NCBI GenBank assembly: GCA_040752815.1
Contig: JBFMGC010000002.1
Span: forward strand, 99,490 to 132,621
Reading direction: 5' to 3'
Source: Candidatus Zixiibacteriota bacterium
GTDB lineage: Bacteria; Zixibacteria; MSB-5A5; GN15; FEB-12
Length of the DNA: 33,132 nt
Position numbers and translations under genes: made by a program. This document shows positions 8,192 to 16,225 of this stretch, in pieces. The notes under the pieces were generated by a model. That model was not told where the DNA came from and searched no databases. It worked only from the letters and a program-made list of their open reading frames with translations. Each line of letters opens with the position of its first letter. The first letter of the stretch is position 1.

Positions 8192-8767
8192 CTACTCTTG
8201 GGATTTTGCCTGCCCCAGCATCGCCTCGTGTAATCGCTCGTAAATCGACCCTTGAGGTGTCAGAGTCGATTTGAAAAGCACCAAACGGTCAAGCTTTGTC
8301 GGAATCGGCCGCGGTATAAAAGAATCCAGGTAGGCCGCCAGATCATCCACCCGGCGACCCTCCCGCACCCTCCCCAGGGTCAGATGCGCTTTGAACGGCC
8401 TCTTCTCTTTCTCAAATCGTAGCTCATGCATCCTGTGATCGATTTCCCGCGCCATCTGCGCGGCACCTTCAAGCGGCGCAGACCCTCCCACCCAAATCAC
8501 TCGCGGTCTATTCAGATTCGGGAAGCCGCCCACCCGGTCCAGTTTCGTTTCGAACGGTTGGAAGTGAGAGGCCACTTGGTTAATCGCCGTCGTGATCCGC
8601 GGCACCAGCTTCAGGTCGGTGTCGCCAAGAAACTTGACCGTCAGATGGATGTTTTTCGCCGGCACCCACTTTACATCGGGTCCTTTGGGGCGAAAAACAG
8701 CAAGCAAGCGGTCAAGCTCGATCTCAACCTCGTGCGGTAACGGGAGGGCTATAAAAAGTCGGACCAT
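8192..8767 (-). CDS. thpR: RNA 2',3'-cyclic phosphodiesterase (ThpR/LigT)
   Basis: The 191-aa frame from the ATG at 8767 (GGAG 9 bases upstream) starts MVRLFIALPLP, the usual beginning of the family; upstream ATGs in the same frame are less likely. Both catalytic H-x-T-x motifs of the 2H phosphoesterase fold are present: IHLTVKFLG near residue 46 and AHLTLGRVREGRR near residue 129. Members hydrolyse 2',3'-cyclic phosphate ends of RNA in the cytoplasm and can join tRNA halves in vitro. A thpR-recA neighbourhood is seen in other bacteria. It starts 30 bases after the BtrH_N-like gene, so the two are probably transcribed together. Confidence 0.9.
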   Translation of the reverse strand: MVRLFIALPLPHEVEIELDRLLAVFRPKGPDVKWVPAKNIHLTVKFLGDTDLKLVPRITTAINQVASHFQPFETKLDRVGGFPNLNRPRVIWVGGSAPLEGAAQMAREIDHRMHELRFEKEKRPFKAHLTLGRVREGRRVDDLAAYLDSFIPRPIPTKLDRLVLFKSTLTPQGSIYERLHEAMLGQAKSQE

Positions 8768-8797
8768 CTTTATGCACTCCATCAAGAGAGACTGCAC

Positions 8798-9805
8798 TCA
8801 CTGACACGTCGCCAGGTAGTTTCTTATGTACTCTATACCTTCGGATTCGGCCGCCTTTGCATCCCTGACAGCTGACGACAGAGTTTTGAGGACAACGCTT
8901 TCCGCGTCGCGGGACCGAGGTGAGTCATTCCAGACCGGTCTCAGGCAGACGGCCGTATCAGCAAAGCACTTGGTCGCTCTCACCAGATCTGAAATATCTC
9001 CTGCGATGCTTGCCAGGAACTCCCTCGCGTAGCAGCGGGCGGAAAAGTAGTGGCTGGCGTAATAGCGCGCATGTGCGCAAATGTCGACACCGATCCGGTC
9101 CGGGTCACCGCGTTCAACGATATCGGCCCAGCGGCCAAGCGCAGTCGACCATGCGTCATAAGCTAGCGGCCCGTCCTGGTATTTGGGGCGATCATTCCAT
9201 TTGCGCTGGTCGGCATGATCAACAGCCGTGCGGAGCGCCCTGAGTACCGCTTCGCTTTTCGACTGATAGGTTCTGTTTCCAGGTATGATCACTGATAGAA
9301 TGTCAATACCGTTTCGACCCAGATTGTCGAATGGGAGGCTCACCGGCTCGCCTAGATAACTTAGTCCCAAATACACCTGGAGGCGGTGGTTGTACCCTGA
9401 GATGACCCCCCATTCGCTCTGGTGCATATCCCAGACCACGCAGGGAACCCCGGAATCCAGGGACTCGGTAATGCACCTGTGGGCTTCCTCGCGGCGTTCC
9501 GCGTCGCTTTCTCCCTCATCCCACAATCGTGAAATGTGGGTGCAGCCGTAGCCAACTTGCTCGAATGCCTCGGGTAGGACTTTTCTCCACTGGAACACAC
9601 TCATGGCGCTCGGACAAAGGGTTGGAGAGGCCATGATGCGAAAAGCGAAGCCACTGCTTCCCATCAGCCACACCGGATCCAGCGCACCCGACAGGTGATG
9701 CAGGACAGTGGCTTCGCTCGCCATGTACGAATGAACGATTCCCGGCTCGCCCCTGCGAGCGGCATCGCGGTCGCGATACCACGTAAGTGATTTAAGCGAT
9801 TCCAT
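8798..9805 (-). CDS. Uncharacterised protein, possible BtrH_N / C39-like fold
   Basis: The ATG at 9805 gives 335 aa; a TTG extension to 9877 is possible but unsupported. I do not recognise it firmly. The first 210 residues resemble the butirosin-biosynthesis BtrH N-terminal / C39-like papain fold: a His-containing opening (GIVHSYMASEATVLHHLSGA), a glycine turn (LMGSSGFAFR), then DSGVPCVVWDM followed by EWGVISGYNHRLQVYLG. These are the 'private substrate loop and GY' features of that fold. The expected N-terminal catalytic Cys is not evident (Ser in HSYMASE), so it may be an inactive binding version. The remaining 120 residues are helical with many Tyr, Cys and Asp. No signal peptide. It lies directly upstream of thpR and overlaps a possible small lipoprotein frame at its 5' end. 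Confidence 0.55.
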   Translation of the reverse strand: MESLKSLTWYRDRDAARRGEPGIVHSYMASEATVLHHLSGALDPVWLMGSSGFAFRIMASPTLCPSAMSVFQWRKVLPEAFEQVGYGCTHISRLWDEGESDAERREEAHRCITESLDSGVPCVVWDMHQSEWGVISGYNHRLQVYLGLSYLGEPVSLPFDNLGRNGIDILSVIIPGNRTYQSKSEAVLRALRTAVDHADQRKWNDRPKYQDGPLAYDAWSTALGRWADIVERGDPDRIGVDICAHARYYASHYFSARCYAREFLASIAGDISDLVRATKCFADTAVCLRPVWNDSPRSRDAESVVLKTLSSAVRDAKAAESEGIEYIRNYLATCQ

Positions 9806-9944
9806 ACTTTTTTGCTCTAGTTTCAAGCCTGTGGTCCCAGTTCGGCCTCGACAAAGCGCCGTCTGCTTCAGGAACAAGGTAGTGCGTCGATCGCAGGCAG
9901 AAGCAGCCTGATATCAAAATAAGAACTGCTAATCTGGCTGGCAA
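9792..9944 (-). CDS. Possible small lipoprotein
   Basis: A frame that overlaps the start of the BtrH_N-like gene by 14 bases encodes a 50-residue product from a TTG at 9944. It would begin with PARLAVLILISGCF, a compact lipoprotein signal with lipobox LISGC, followed by a short polar tail rich in Arg, Asp and Lys. The overlap with the next gene's start would allow translational coupling. Against it: no ribosome binding site before the TTG and no known family. The remainder of the gap up to 10087 shows nothing convincing. Confidence 0.3.
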   Translation of the reverse strand: MPARLAVLILISGCFCLRSTHYLVPEADGALSRPNWDHRLETRAKKYGIA

Positions 9945-9997
9945 GGGCAGAAGGCCAATCGGCGCGTCACAAATCCGCTTTACGGGCCGGTTTGTAA

Positions 9998-11485
<1,488 letters not shown>

Positions 11486-11504
11486 GGCGGATTAGCCCAG
11501 CCTT

Positions 11505-11566
11505 GTAGGTCAGGAGGTTTATCCTCCTGACACCAAGATGTCAGGACCGCAAGGGTCCGGACCTAC
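11505..11566. repeat. Double hairpin repeat of the TGTC-GGACC family
   Basis: GTCAGGAGG-TTTAT-CCTCCTGAC (11509-11531) is followed by a second hairpin built on TGTCAGGACC / GGGTCCGGAC. Outer GTAGGTC (11505-11511) and GACCTAC (11560-11566) could enclose both. The second hairpin is related to 25445-25472 and 29012-29048, all reading TGTC-x-G-ACC ... GGT-x-C-GACCTAC. It lies just after the tyrosine phenol-lyase stop and could protect or end that mRNA, although no T-run follows. Confidence 0.75.
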
Positions 11567-11600
11567 GGGAATTATATTGTCCTCCAGGCACTTCTTGACC

Positions 11601-11635
11601 GGGAGGGCGAATTGTCTTGGATAACCCGCCCTCCC
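11601..11635. terminator. Hairpin after the CGCGC gene, possible terminator
   Basis: GGGAGGGCG pairs exactly with CGCCCTCCC across 17 bases. It begins 18 bases beyond the stop of the minus-strand 34-aa gene. There is no T-run on either strand, so an intrinsic terminator is only a possibility. Confidence 0.4.
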
Positions 11636-11652
11636 TTAACCAAAGCTCCTGT

Positions 11653-11757
11653 CTACCTTGTCTTCACGGGCCGAACGCAACCACAACCACAGGAGCTCTT
11701 AGCGTCGTTCTTAACTTGCGGCTTCTTCTTTTTAGATGCTCTATTGTCCCTTGTCAT
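11653..11757 (-). CDS. 34-residue lysine-rich CGCGC protein
   Basis: An ATG at 11757 stands 7 bases after a near-perfect ribosome binding site (AAAGGAGGT, 11765-11773), and the frame ends at TAG after 34 codons. The product has a basic half (SKKKKPQVKNDAK), then SSCGCGCVRPVKTR. The C-G-C-G-C motif places three Cys close together, as in soft-metal or arsenite binding sites. It lies 62 bases after an ArsR-family gene on the same strand, and that regulator has its own CTCGC motif, so the two probably respond to or bind the same metal. No family can be named. The small size means automatic gene calling would often miss it; the strong ribosome binding site is the best evidence that it is real. Confidence 0.75.
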   Translation of the reverse strand: MTRDNRASKKKKPQVKNDAKSSCGCGCVRPVKTR

Positions 11758-11819
11758 GCCTCTCACCTCCTTTCCGATTAAGTCTATGCGTAGTTACTTA
11801 TTTATATGGGGGAAAAAAT

Positions 11820-12158
11820 TCACCCTACCTTTGTTTTGTACGGCTCTTTTTGCGGCCGCTCCATCTTGACACGTTTTCCTAAGCAGCCACAGGTGCACAC
11901 GCGGTTGAGCCTTTGACGGCATCTTTCAAGGCTATCTCGATTTAAGGAGTAATATATCCAATATCCTCGTCTTTCATTCTTTACAAAACCGGCGCTTTTA
12001 AGAACTCGCAAGTGTTGGGATACCGCTGATTGCGTCGTTCCCAGAGCCTCGGCCATAGCGTTGACACTCATGGCTTTCTTTTTGAGAAGTTCGATAATCT
12101 CTATCCTTTTATCTACCGACAGTAGTTTAAATAGTTCTGCTGTACTCACACGGCTCAT
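11820..12158 (-). CDS. ArsR-family winged-helix regulator with C-terminal CTCGC motif
   Basis: 112 aa from the ATG at 12158, with GGAG 7-10 bases upstream. Residues about 5-85 are a winged helix: ELFKLLSVDKRIEIIELLKK, then the recognition-helix segment GTTQSAVSQHLRVLKSAGFV and the wing NERRGYWIYYSLN. The classic ArsR metal motif ELCVCDL of helix 3 is absent. Instead the C-terminal helix ends in RVCTCGCLGKR, so any metal sensing would use these three Cys, together with none in the DNA-binding core. Members repress their own operon and release DNA on metal or thiol modification. The -10 element upstream lies inside a palindrome, which supports autorepression. The 34-aa CGCGC gene follows. Confidence 0.88.
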   Translation of the reverse strand: MSRVSTAELFKLLSVDKRIEIIELLKKKAMSVNAMAEALGTTQSAVSQHLRVLKSAGFVKNERRGYWIYYSLNRDSLERCRQRLNRVCTCGCLGKRVKMERPQKEPYKTKVG

Positions 12159-12174
12159 CCTAACTCCGATCTAC

Positions 12175-12216
12175 TTAAGTATATGCTAATATACTTTAGG
12201 CCGAAACTGTTGTCAA
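12175..12216 (-). promoter_or_regulatory. Promoter and overlapping operator of the ArsR/CGCGC operon
   Basis: On the minus strand TTGACA (12216-12211) and TATATT (12193-12188) are separated by exactly 17 bases, a near-consensus sigma70 promoter. The -10 is embedded in an inverted repeat with arms TTAAGTATAT and ATATACTTTA around GCTA (12175-12198; one mismatch). This imperfect AT-rich palindrome is the size and type of operator bound by ArsR/SmtB dimers. Binding would block the promoter 20 bases before the ArsR gene. Confidence 0.8.
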
Positions 12217-12348
12217 GAGTTTCTTCTGGCATAGTGATAGAATTTGCCGCCAAATTGACGGTCAAACCCGTCCAACCCAAGAGGGTTGCCTCGTGAAGGA
12301 GATCAAGGGGTCTGCCGCCCACCGGCACGAACGGTTGACGGAATGGCG

Positions 12349-13035
12349 TCAGGGCGCCACCAGAAGCGGCGGCGCGTTCTGGCAGGCGCCATAAAACGAC
12401 ATGGCGTCATCGCGAGGGATATAGATGGTCAGCGTCTCACCGCCGAGTAGATCGTCGGCAAACAGCCGCAGTCTCTCCGCCAGGTTCGCCGACCATGACG
12501 ATTCCGTGCCGTTGATGTCCAGTGCCCGCACGTCGAGCACGAGTCTGTCCTGGAAAGTCACTGTCAGCCGTTCGGGACGGTATCGCTGGATCAGCTCGGC
12601 CGGTGCGGTGGTCGCCCCCGCCACGATACCGAGCACGGTATCATTGAGCTGCCGCTCGGATTCGAACACGTGCAGGCGGACCATAGCCTTCGCAACCGAA
12701 TCTCCTGACCCTGCCAGCTCGCAAAAATCCTTGACGTCCTCGGAGTCGCCGTCGGCCAGCTTGAAGTAATAGTCCTTCACCGTAGCGCCACGGATTTTGA
12801 GACGCAGCCGCAGCTTCTTGGAATCGAGTATGAAATACGGGCGGTCTCCGCCGGCGAGGGCGGCCTCGGCTCCCTTGTAGCGGGCGGCGTATTCGCTCTC
12901 CGGGGTGGGCGGGGTTTTGGTTTGCTGTGTTTTGGCCGGCTGAGTTTTCCCTTTGGTCTGGGCGAAAACCGGGTCTGCCCCAGTCAGTGCCGCGAGCAAC
13001 AGAAAAGCCGGCACCGTTACACGGGCAATCCTCAA
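12349..13035 (-). CDS. Exported protein of unknown function in L,D-transpeptidase operon
   Basis: The open frame reaches 13134, inside the preceding gene. A TTG at 13035, 8 bases after that gene's stop, gives 228 aa starting with a clean signal peptide (RIARVTVPAFLLLAALTGADPVFA|Q). No strong ribosome binding site is seen and the start is uncertain. After cleavage there is a Thr/Lys/Pro/Gln-rich linker (about residues 27-45), then a globular part with FILDSKKLRLRLKIRGATVKDYYFKLAD, LTVTFQDRLVLDVRALD and a final TIYIPRDDAMSFYGAC. I recognise no family. Its place as last gene behind two L,D-transpeptidases suggests a periplasmic role in cell-wall or envelope assembly. Confidence 0.7.
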   Translation of the reverse strand: MRIARVTVPAFLLLAALTGADPVFAQTKGKTQPAKTQQTKTPPTPESEYAARYKGAEAALAGGDRPYFILDSKKLRLRLKIRGATVKDYYFKLADGDSEDVKDFCELAGSGDSVAKAMVRLHVFESERQLNDTVLGIVAGATTAPAELIQRYRPERLTVTFQDRLVLDVRALDINGTESSWSANLAERLRLFADDLLGGETLTIYIPRDDAMSFYGACQNAPPLLVAP

Positions 13036-13042
13036 GAACGAC

Positions 13043-13699
13043 TTAGTATGCGAAGATATATGTTCCGTATTGTACCCGATTGTAGAGATACTCAAGGTCC
13101 TTTTCCCCCAGCCTGACACACCCGTGGGTGACACTCACCCCCAGCAGACGCTCGTACAGCGTGCCATGGATAAAGAAACCGTCGCCGAATCCGATCGCAT
13201 ACTCCCCCATAACATACGGATCCATGCGCTCCTCATCGGTGAGCGGGATCTCCTCACCCTCCTCGATAAACGCCCAGTCCGGCTTGCGCCACCAGGGACC
13301 CTCGAGTTTGCTGTCGGCGAAAAAGACACCCACCGGCGTATCGAATTTCCAGTGGCGACCGGTGAGGGTGTCGATCAGCTCCGCACCGGAGCCGGTGGAG
13401 CAGTCCGCGCTGAGCAGCACGGTGTCTTCGGTTCGGTAGTACAGCCGGTTGGCGTAGCGGTCGATCACGACATACGGCTTGGTGAGCCTGAGCCGCCCCG
13501 ACGGTACTTTGCTGCGCGTTTTCTTAGGTTTGGATTTGCCCTTGGTCTTGTCGGTAATGGCGCTTTCGTTGCTCGTTGAGCTCGCCGACGTTTGGAGTGG
13601 ACTCACGAACGACTCCTGTGAAGTCCAGAGGAGGATCCCCATCAGAAGCAAAACCAGCGTAATTGCACCCGCCGGTATGATTACCAGCCATCTGTTCAC
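13043..13699 (-). CDS. L,D-transpeptidase (YkuD family), second of pair
   Basis: The GTG at 13699 overlaps the TGA of the previous gene (GTGA), implying translational coupling; 218 aa. Residues about 4-26 form a membrane anchor. A Ser/Thr/Lys-rich linker follows to about residue 70. The YkuD catalytic domain then runs to the end, with DTPVGVFF, FFIHGTLYERLLG and SVTHGCVRLGEKDLEYLY. The last holds the catalytic His and Cys of the [ST]HGC[VI]R motif (here THGCVR). These periplasmic enzymes form 3-3 cross-links or attach proteins to peptidoglycan. The domain is complete and should be active. Its pairing with a different YkuD protein just upstream, and with a helical lipoprotein, is discussed in the findings. 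Confidence 0.92.
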   Translation of the reverse strand: MNRWLVIIPAGAITLVLLLMGILLWTSQESFVSPLQTSASSTSNESAITDKTKGKSKPKKTRSKVPSGRLRLTKPYVVIDRYANRLYYRTEDTVLLSADCSTGSGAELIDTLTGRHWKFDTPVGVFFADSKLEGPWWRKPDWAFIEEGEEIPLTDEERMDPYVMGEYAIGFGDGFFIHGTLYERLLGVSVTHGCVRLGEKDLEYLYNRVQYGTYIFAY

Positions 13700-14802
13700 G
13701 GCAGCGGCTCCGTCATGCGTACGATTGTCACCCACATACCTTTTACCGCGTACTTCAGCAGTTTGTCCATCTGCTCATTGGTGACGGCCACGCACCCGTC
13801 GGTCCAGTCCTTGCCCTGACCGCCATCGCCATGGATTTCGATTAGCCCGCCGATCCGCGCCCGCTTCGAAATCGTGCCGTCGCGCTGCGCCTGCCGAAAG
13901 CGCTGCCGGTCCGACTCGTTGGGATAATTCAGAAGCAGCGCCCGGTAGTACTTGCTATAACGCTTGATTTCAGTGACGCGGTACATGCCTTCCGGGGTGG
14001 CGCCGTCACCCGACACCCTCTTTTGCACGGCCGATTTGTAACCCAGATCACAGGGGTAGATTGCGGCCACTTCGCCTTTCAGAATCAAGTACAATTTGTG
14101 GGCGGTCTTGTCGACTATGATGGCCGGCTCGCCGGTCTTGCGGGAGTGTTCTTTTGTTCGGCGGACGTTGGCGTTCCAATGACGGAGGTTCTCCTCGTTC
14201 TGGGTCTGGTAGCGTTCGTAGTGTGAGGCGAGTCTTTCGATGAGCGAATCTGTAGTCTGCAGCAGCGACTCTGCCTCGTGGTGCTGGTTCCTGACAGTCA
14301 GATCGCGGGCGAGATTCAGACTCGTACTGGCCGCAGTCAGCAGATGCTGACAGTCCATGGGCGCCAGACCGCTGTCCAAACGACGCCGCCAGCCGTCGAT
14401 CTCGCGCTCGGTTGCCGAGAGCGCCTTGCTTACTTCATCGCGGGCGGCCTCCTTGATGTCCGTCGTGGCTTCGCGGGCTATGCCTGCCTTGACCGCCGCC
14501 AGAGTGAGCAGGGAATCGGCGAAACGGTATGACCCAAAGGGATGCCACGAGGCGTTTTCCGCCTGGAGAGCATCTTCGCCAAGCTTTAGGAACAACTCGG
14601 CGTCGTGCAGCTTAGCTTGGGCGTGCTTCTCGGCGCCTGCCAGCCGGGCGCGATCGATCGCCCGGTATGCCCTGTGGAGACTCCCCAGTGGCGGCGTGCG
14701 GTAATGCAGGGCGGCCATCCAAGCCACGGCCGGCAGGAGGGGGAGGAGTATCGATATCGCAAAGATCCAGCGCTTCTTGCCCGGTGTCATCCGTGGTCTC
14801 AT
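13696..14802 (-). CDS. L,D-transpeptidase with N-terminal helical domain, first of pair
   Basis: 368 aa from the ATG at 14802. Residues 11-34 are one membrane helix (WIFAISILLPLLPAVAWMAA). Residues about 38-225 are a long helical region with repeats reminiscent of TPR/coiled-coil (AEKHAQAKLHDAELFLKLGEDAL, HHEAESLLQTTDSLIERLASHYERYQ). Residues about 230-366 are a YkuD domain beginning PAIIVDKTAHKLYLILKG, with the active site IEIHGDGGQGKDWTDGCVAVTN, where His and Cys are present and the usual SHGC is replaced by TDGC. This variant is common in ErfK-like proteins. The helical part resembles the lipoprotein encoded just upstream, which suggests physical partnership. The downstream gene overlaps by four bases. 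Confidence 0.9.
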   Translation of the reverse strand: MRPRMTPGKKRWIFAISILLPLLPAVAWMAALHYRTPPLGSLHRAYRAIDRARLAGAEKHAQAKLHDAELFLKLGEDALQAENASWHPFGSYRFADSLLTLAAVKAGIAREATTDIKEAARDEVSKALSATEREIDGWRRRLDSGLAPMDCQHLLTAASTSLNLARDLTVRNQHHEAESLLQTTDSLIERLASHYERYQTQNEENLRHWNANVRRTKEHSRKTGEPAIIVDKTAHKLYLILKGEVAAIYPCDLGYKSAVQKRVSGDGATPEGMYRVTEIKRYSKYYRALLLNYPNESDRQRFRQAQRDGTISKRARIGGLIEIHGDGGQGKDWTDGCVAVTNEQMDKLLKYAVKGMWVTIVRMTEPLP

Positions 14803-14818
14803 TGGCTCCTACAACTGC

Positions 14819-14852
14819 GCGGAGGGCTGCCCGTTTCCAGGCAACCCTCCGC
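14819..14852 (-). terminator. Strong hairpin between lipoprotein gene and transpeptidase genes
   Basis: GCGGAGGG-x-TGCC pairs with GGC-x-GCCCTCCGC across a short loop (about 12 paired bases, one mismatch). It lies in the 81-base gap after the lipoprotein stop. With no T-run it is more likely an mRNA-stabilising or partial-termination element, allowing more lipoprotein than transpeptidase to be made, but that is inference. Confidence 0.45.
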
Positions 14853-14883
14853 TTATGGCAGTCTTTTGCGGTTCAGTACTATC

Positions 14884-15486
14884 TTACCGCTTCCCCGATG
14901 CCTTGGCCTTGGCGGCCTCGATGTCCGAGATGATGCGGTTCAACTGTGATACCGCAGCCTCGAATTTCGGTTTCGCAGCGAGGTACTTGCCGGCGTTGTA
15001 GTCGGCCAGCGCAGCAGCATGAGCCTGCTCAACCGCAGCGAGGTCGGACGCTATCAGTTCCAGGTCGGCCTTGGTGCCTTTCCCCTTGGGGGCCTTGGCC
15101 AGGGCGTCCTTGGCGGTTACGAACAGACCGTCGATCTGAGCGATCAACGTGCTGTCTTCGAGACGAACCTGCTCTTTGGCGGCCTGGGCGTCGGTCACCG
15201 CCTGGTCGCTCAGTCTCTGAGCAGCAGCCAGGAGTTCTTTCGCCCGACCATAGCCGCGGAACAGAGCAAACTTGGAATCTTGATTCTGAATCTCGACTTT
15301 GGCGGCGTTGAGAGAATCCATCGCCTGTTGGTACGACGCCGGAGCGTAATCCTGGGCCTCAGCCAATTGAGCGTTGGCCATTGCATCTTCGCTGGCTTTG
15401 AGCTCTTCCTGCGGGGCCTTGGCGCAACCCGTGACCAGAAGGGCGACAGCGAGTGCCACCAGGATTGACGACACACGCGTTAACAT
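14884..15486 (-). CDS. Helical lipoprotein (DUF4398-like)
   Basis: The ATG at 15486 has AAAGGAA about 8 bases upstream; 200 aa. The signal sequence ends in lipobox LVTGC (Cys21), so the protein is lipid-anchored, probably in the outer membrane (residue after Cys is Ala, not Asp). The mature part is almost entirely alpha-helical, Ala/Gln/Lys-rich, with repeated motifs: APASYQQAMDSLNAAKVEI, AKELLAAAQRLSDQAV, ADYNAGKYLAAKPKFEAAV. This matches the DUF4398-type short helical-hairpin lipoproteins. The protein ends AKAKASGKR, with a Lys next to the C-terminal Arg. It begins an operon with two L,D-transpeptidases, enzymes that in E. coli link the C-terminal Lys of Braun lipoprotein to the wall. Confidence 0.85.
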   Translation of the reverse strand: MLTRVSSILVALAVALLVTGCAKAPQEELKASEDAMANAQLAEAQDYAPASYQQAMDSLNAAKVEIQNQDSKFALFRGYGRAKELLAAAQRLSDQAVTDAQAAKEQVRLEDSTLIAQIDGLFVTAKDALAKAPKGKGTKADLELIASDLAAVEQAHAAALADYNAGKYLAAKPKFEAAVSQLNRIISDIEAAKAKASGKR

Positions 15487-16225
15487 ATGTTGTTTCCTTT
15501 CGACCGACCATCCTCTTGGACGCTTGGGTTAAACTCTACGGACATCAACAGGGTCGGTCCGGCCTGTGCTAGTCCGTCCGGCTAAAGCTCACATCGATTT
15601 ACGTCTGGGCTTTCGCCGGCAAGCAAATGTTTCGGTACTCTAAGAACTTATGGTTCTCGTTATCATTTCTGTGTCCCGAAACAATGTGGCTGAGGAGGCA
15701 ACTGAAAATCGACCGCCCCCAGGAACACTCTCAGGGCACAAACGGCCCCAAATCAAAATTTTCCCAAACCCCCTGTCAAGGTTAATATACGGCCATTTCC
15801 GCTCTTTTCCGGTCGTGTCAAGATAATGTCAGACATACAGTTCCGGCCCTTGGCCGGCGATATGGGAAGGGGCGGTCTTCCACCTCAGGCGAAAAAACTG
15901 GTTTCATCTGATCTTGACCGAGTCGCGAGAAATCCTCCTCGTTGCCGACTTCCAGACGGAGTGAGCCTACGACGCGGTCGACCGAGACTTGACCGCCCGC
16001 TCCAACTGATTCGCCCACGCGTACGGCACGAGCGATCTAACTGTACGCGAGTTCCGGCCTGTTCAATAATCGCGCAGCTGTTTCCTCTGTATTGGCCGCT
16101 AAAGATTCCGATTACATGAGAGATAGGCGAAAGGTCGGCGCCGGAAGGCACCGGGGAATAAACGCATTTCCCTACTTACAGGGACGGACCGACCACCGGA
16201 CAGCAAAGCGGGACGACATTGAATT
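15487..16225. other. Long divergent intergenic region with hairpin
   Basis: This 739-base gap separates the minus-strand lipoprotein operon from the plus-strand signalling gene. I see no supported gene; open frames near 15818-16151 on both strands lack ribosome binding sites. CCGGCTAAAGCTC and GGGCTTTCGCCGG (15578-15619) form an imperfect hairpin with a 16-base loop in what would be the lipoprotein leader. On the minus strand TTGACA (15779-15774) with TTTGAT 16 bases on is a possible promoter about 290 bases before the lipoprotein start. The stretch 15740-15835 is AT-richer than its surroundings. No known riboswitch was recognised. Confidence 0.4.

Noticed and set aside
11806-11822. Run of A/T just past the ArsR stop as a terminator
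   Set aside because: The T-run on the minus strand has no preceding stem, and the CGCGC gene lies beyond it.
15500-15640. Cyclic-di-GMP riboswitch before the lipoprotein or signalling gene
   Set aside because: The hairpin present lacks the conserved GEMM sequence blocks.
15818-16151. Short frames on both strands in the large intergenic gap
   Set aside because: No ribosome binding site, no conserved motif, Arg/Pro-rich translation typical of non-coding GC-rich DNA.
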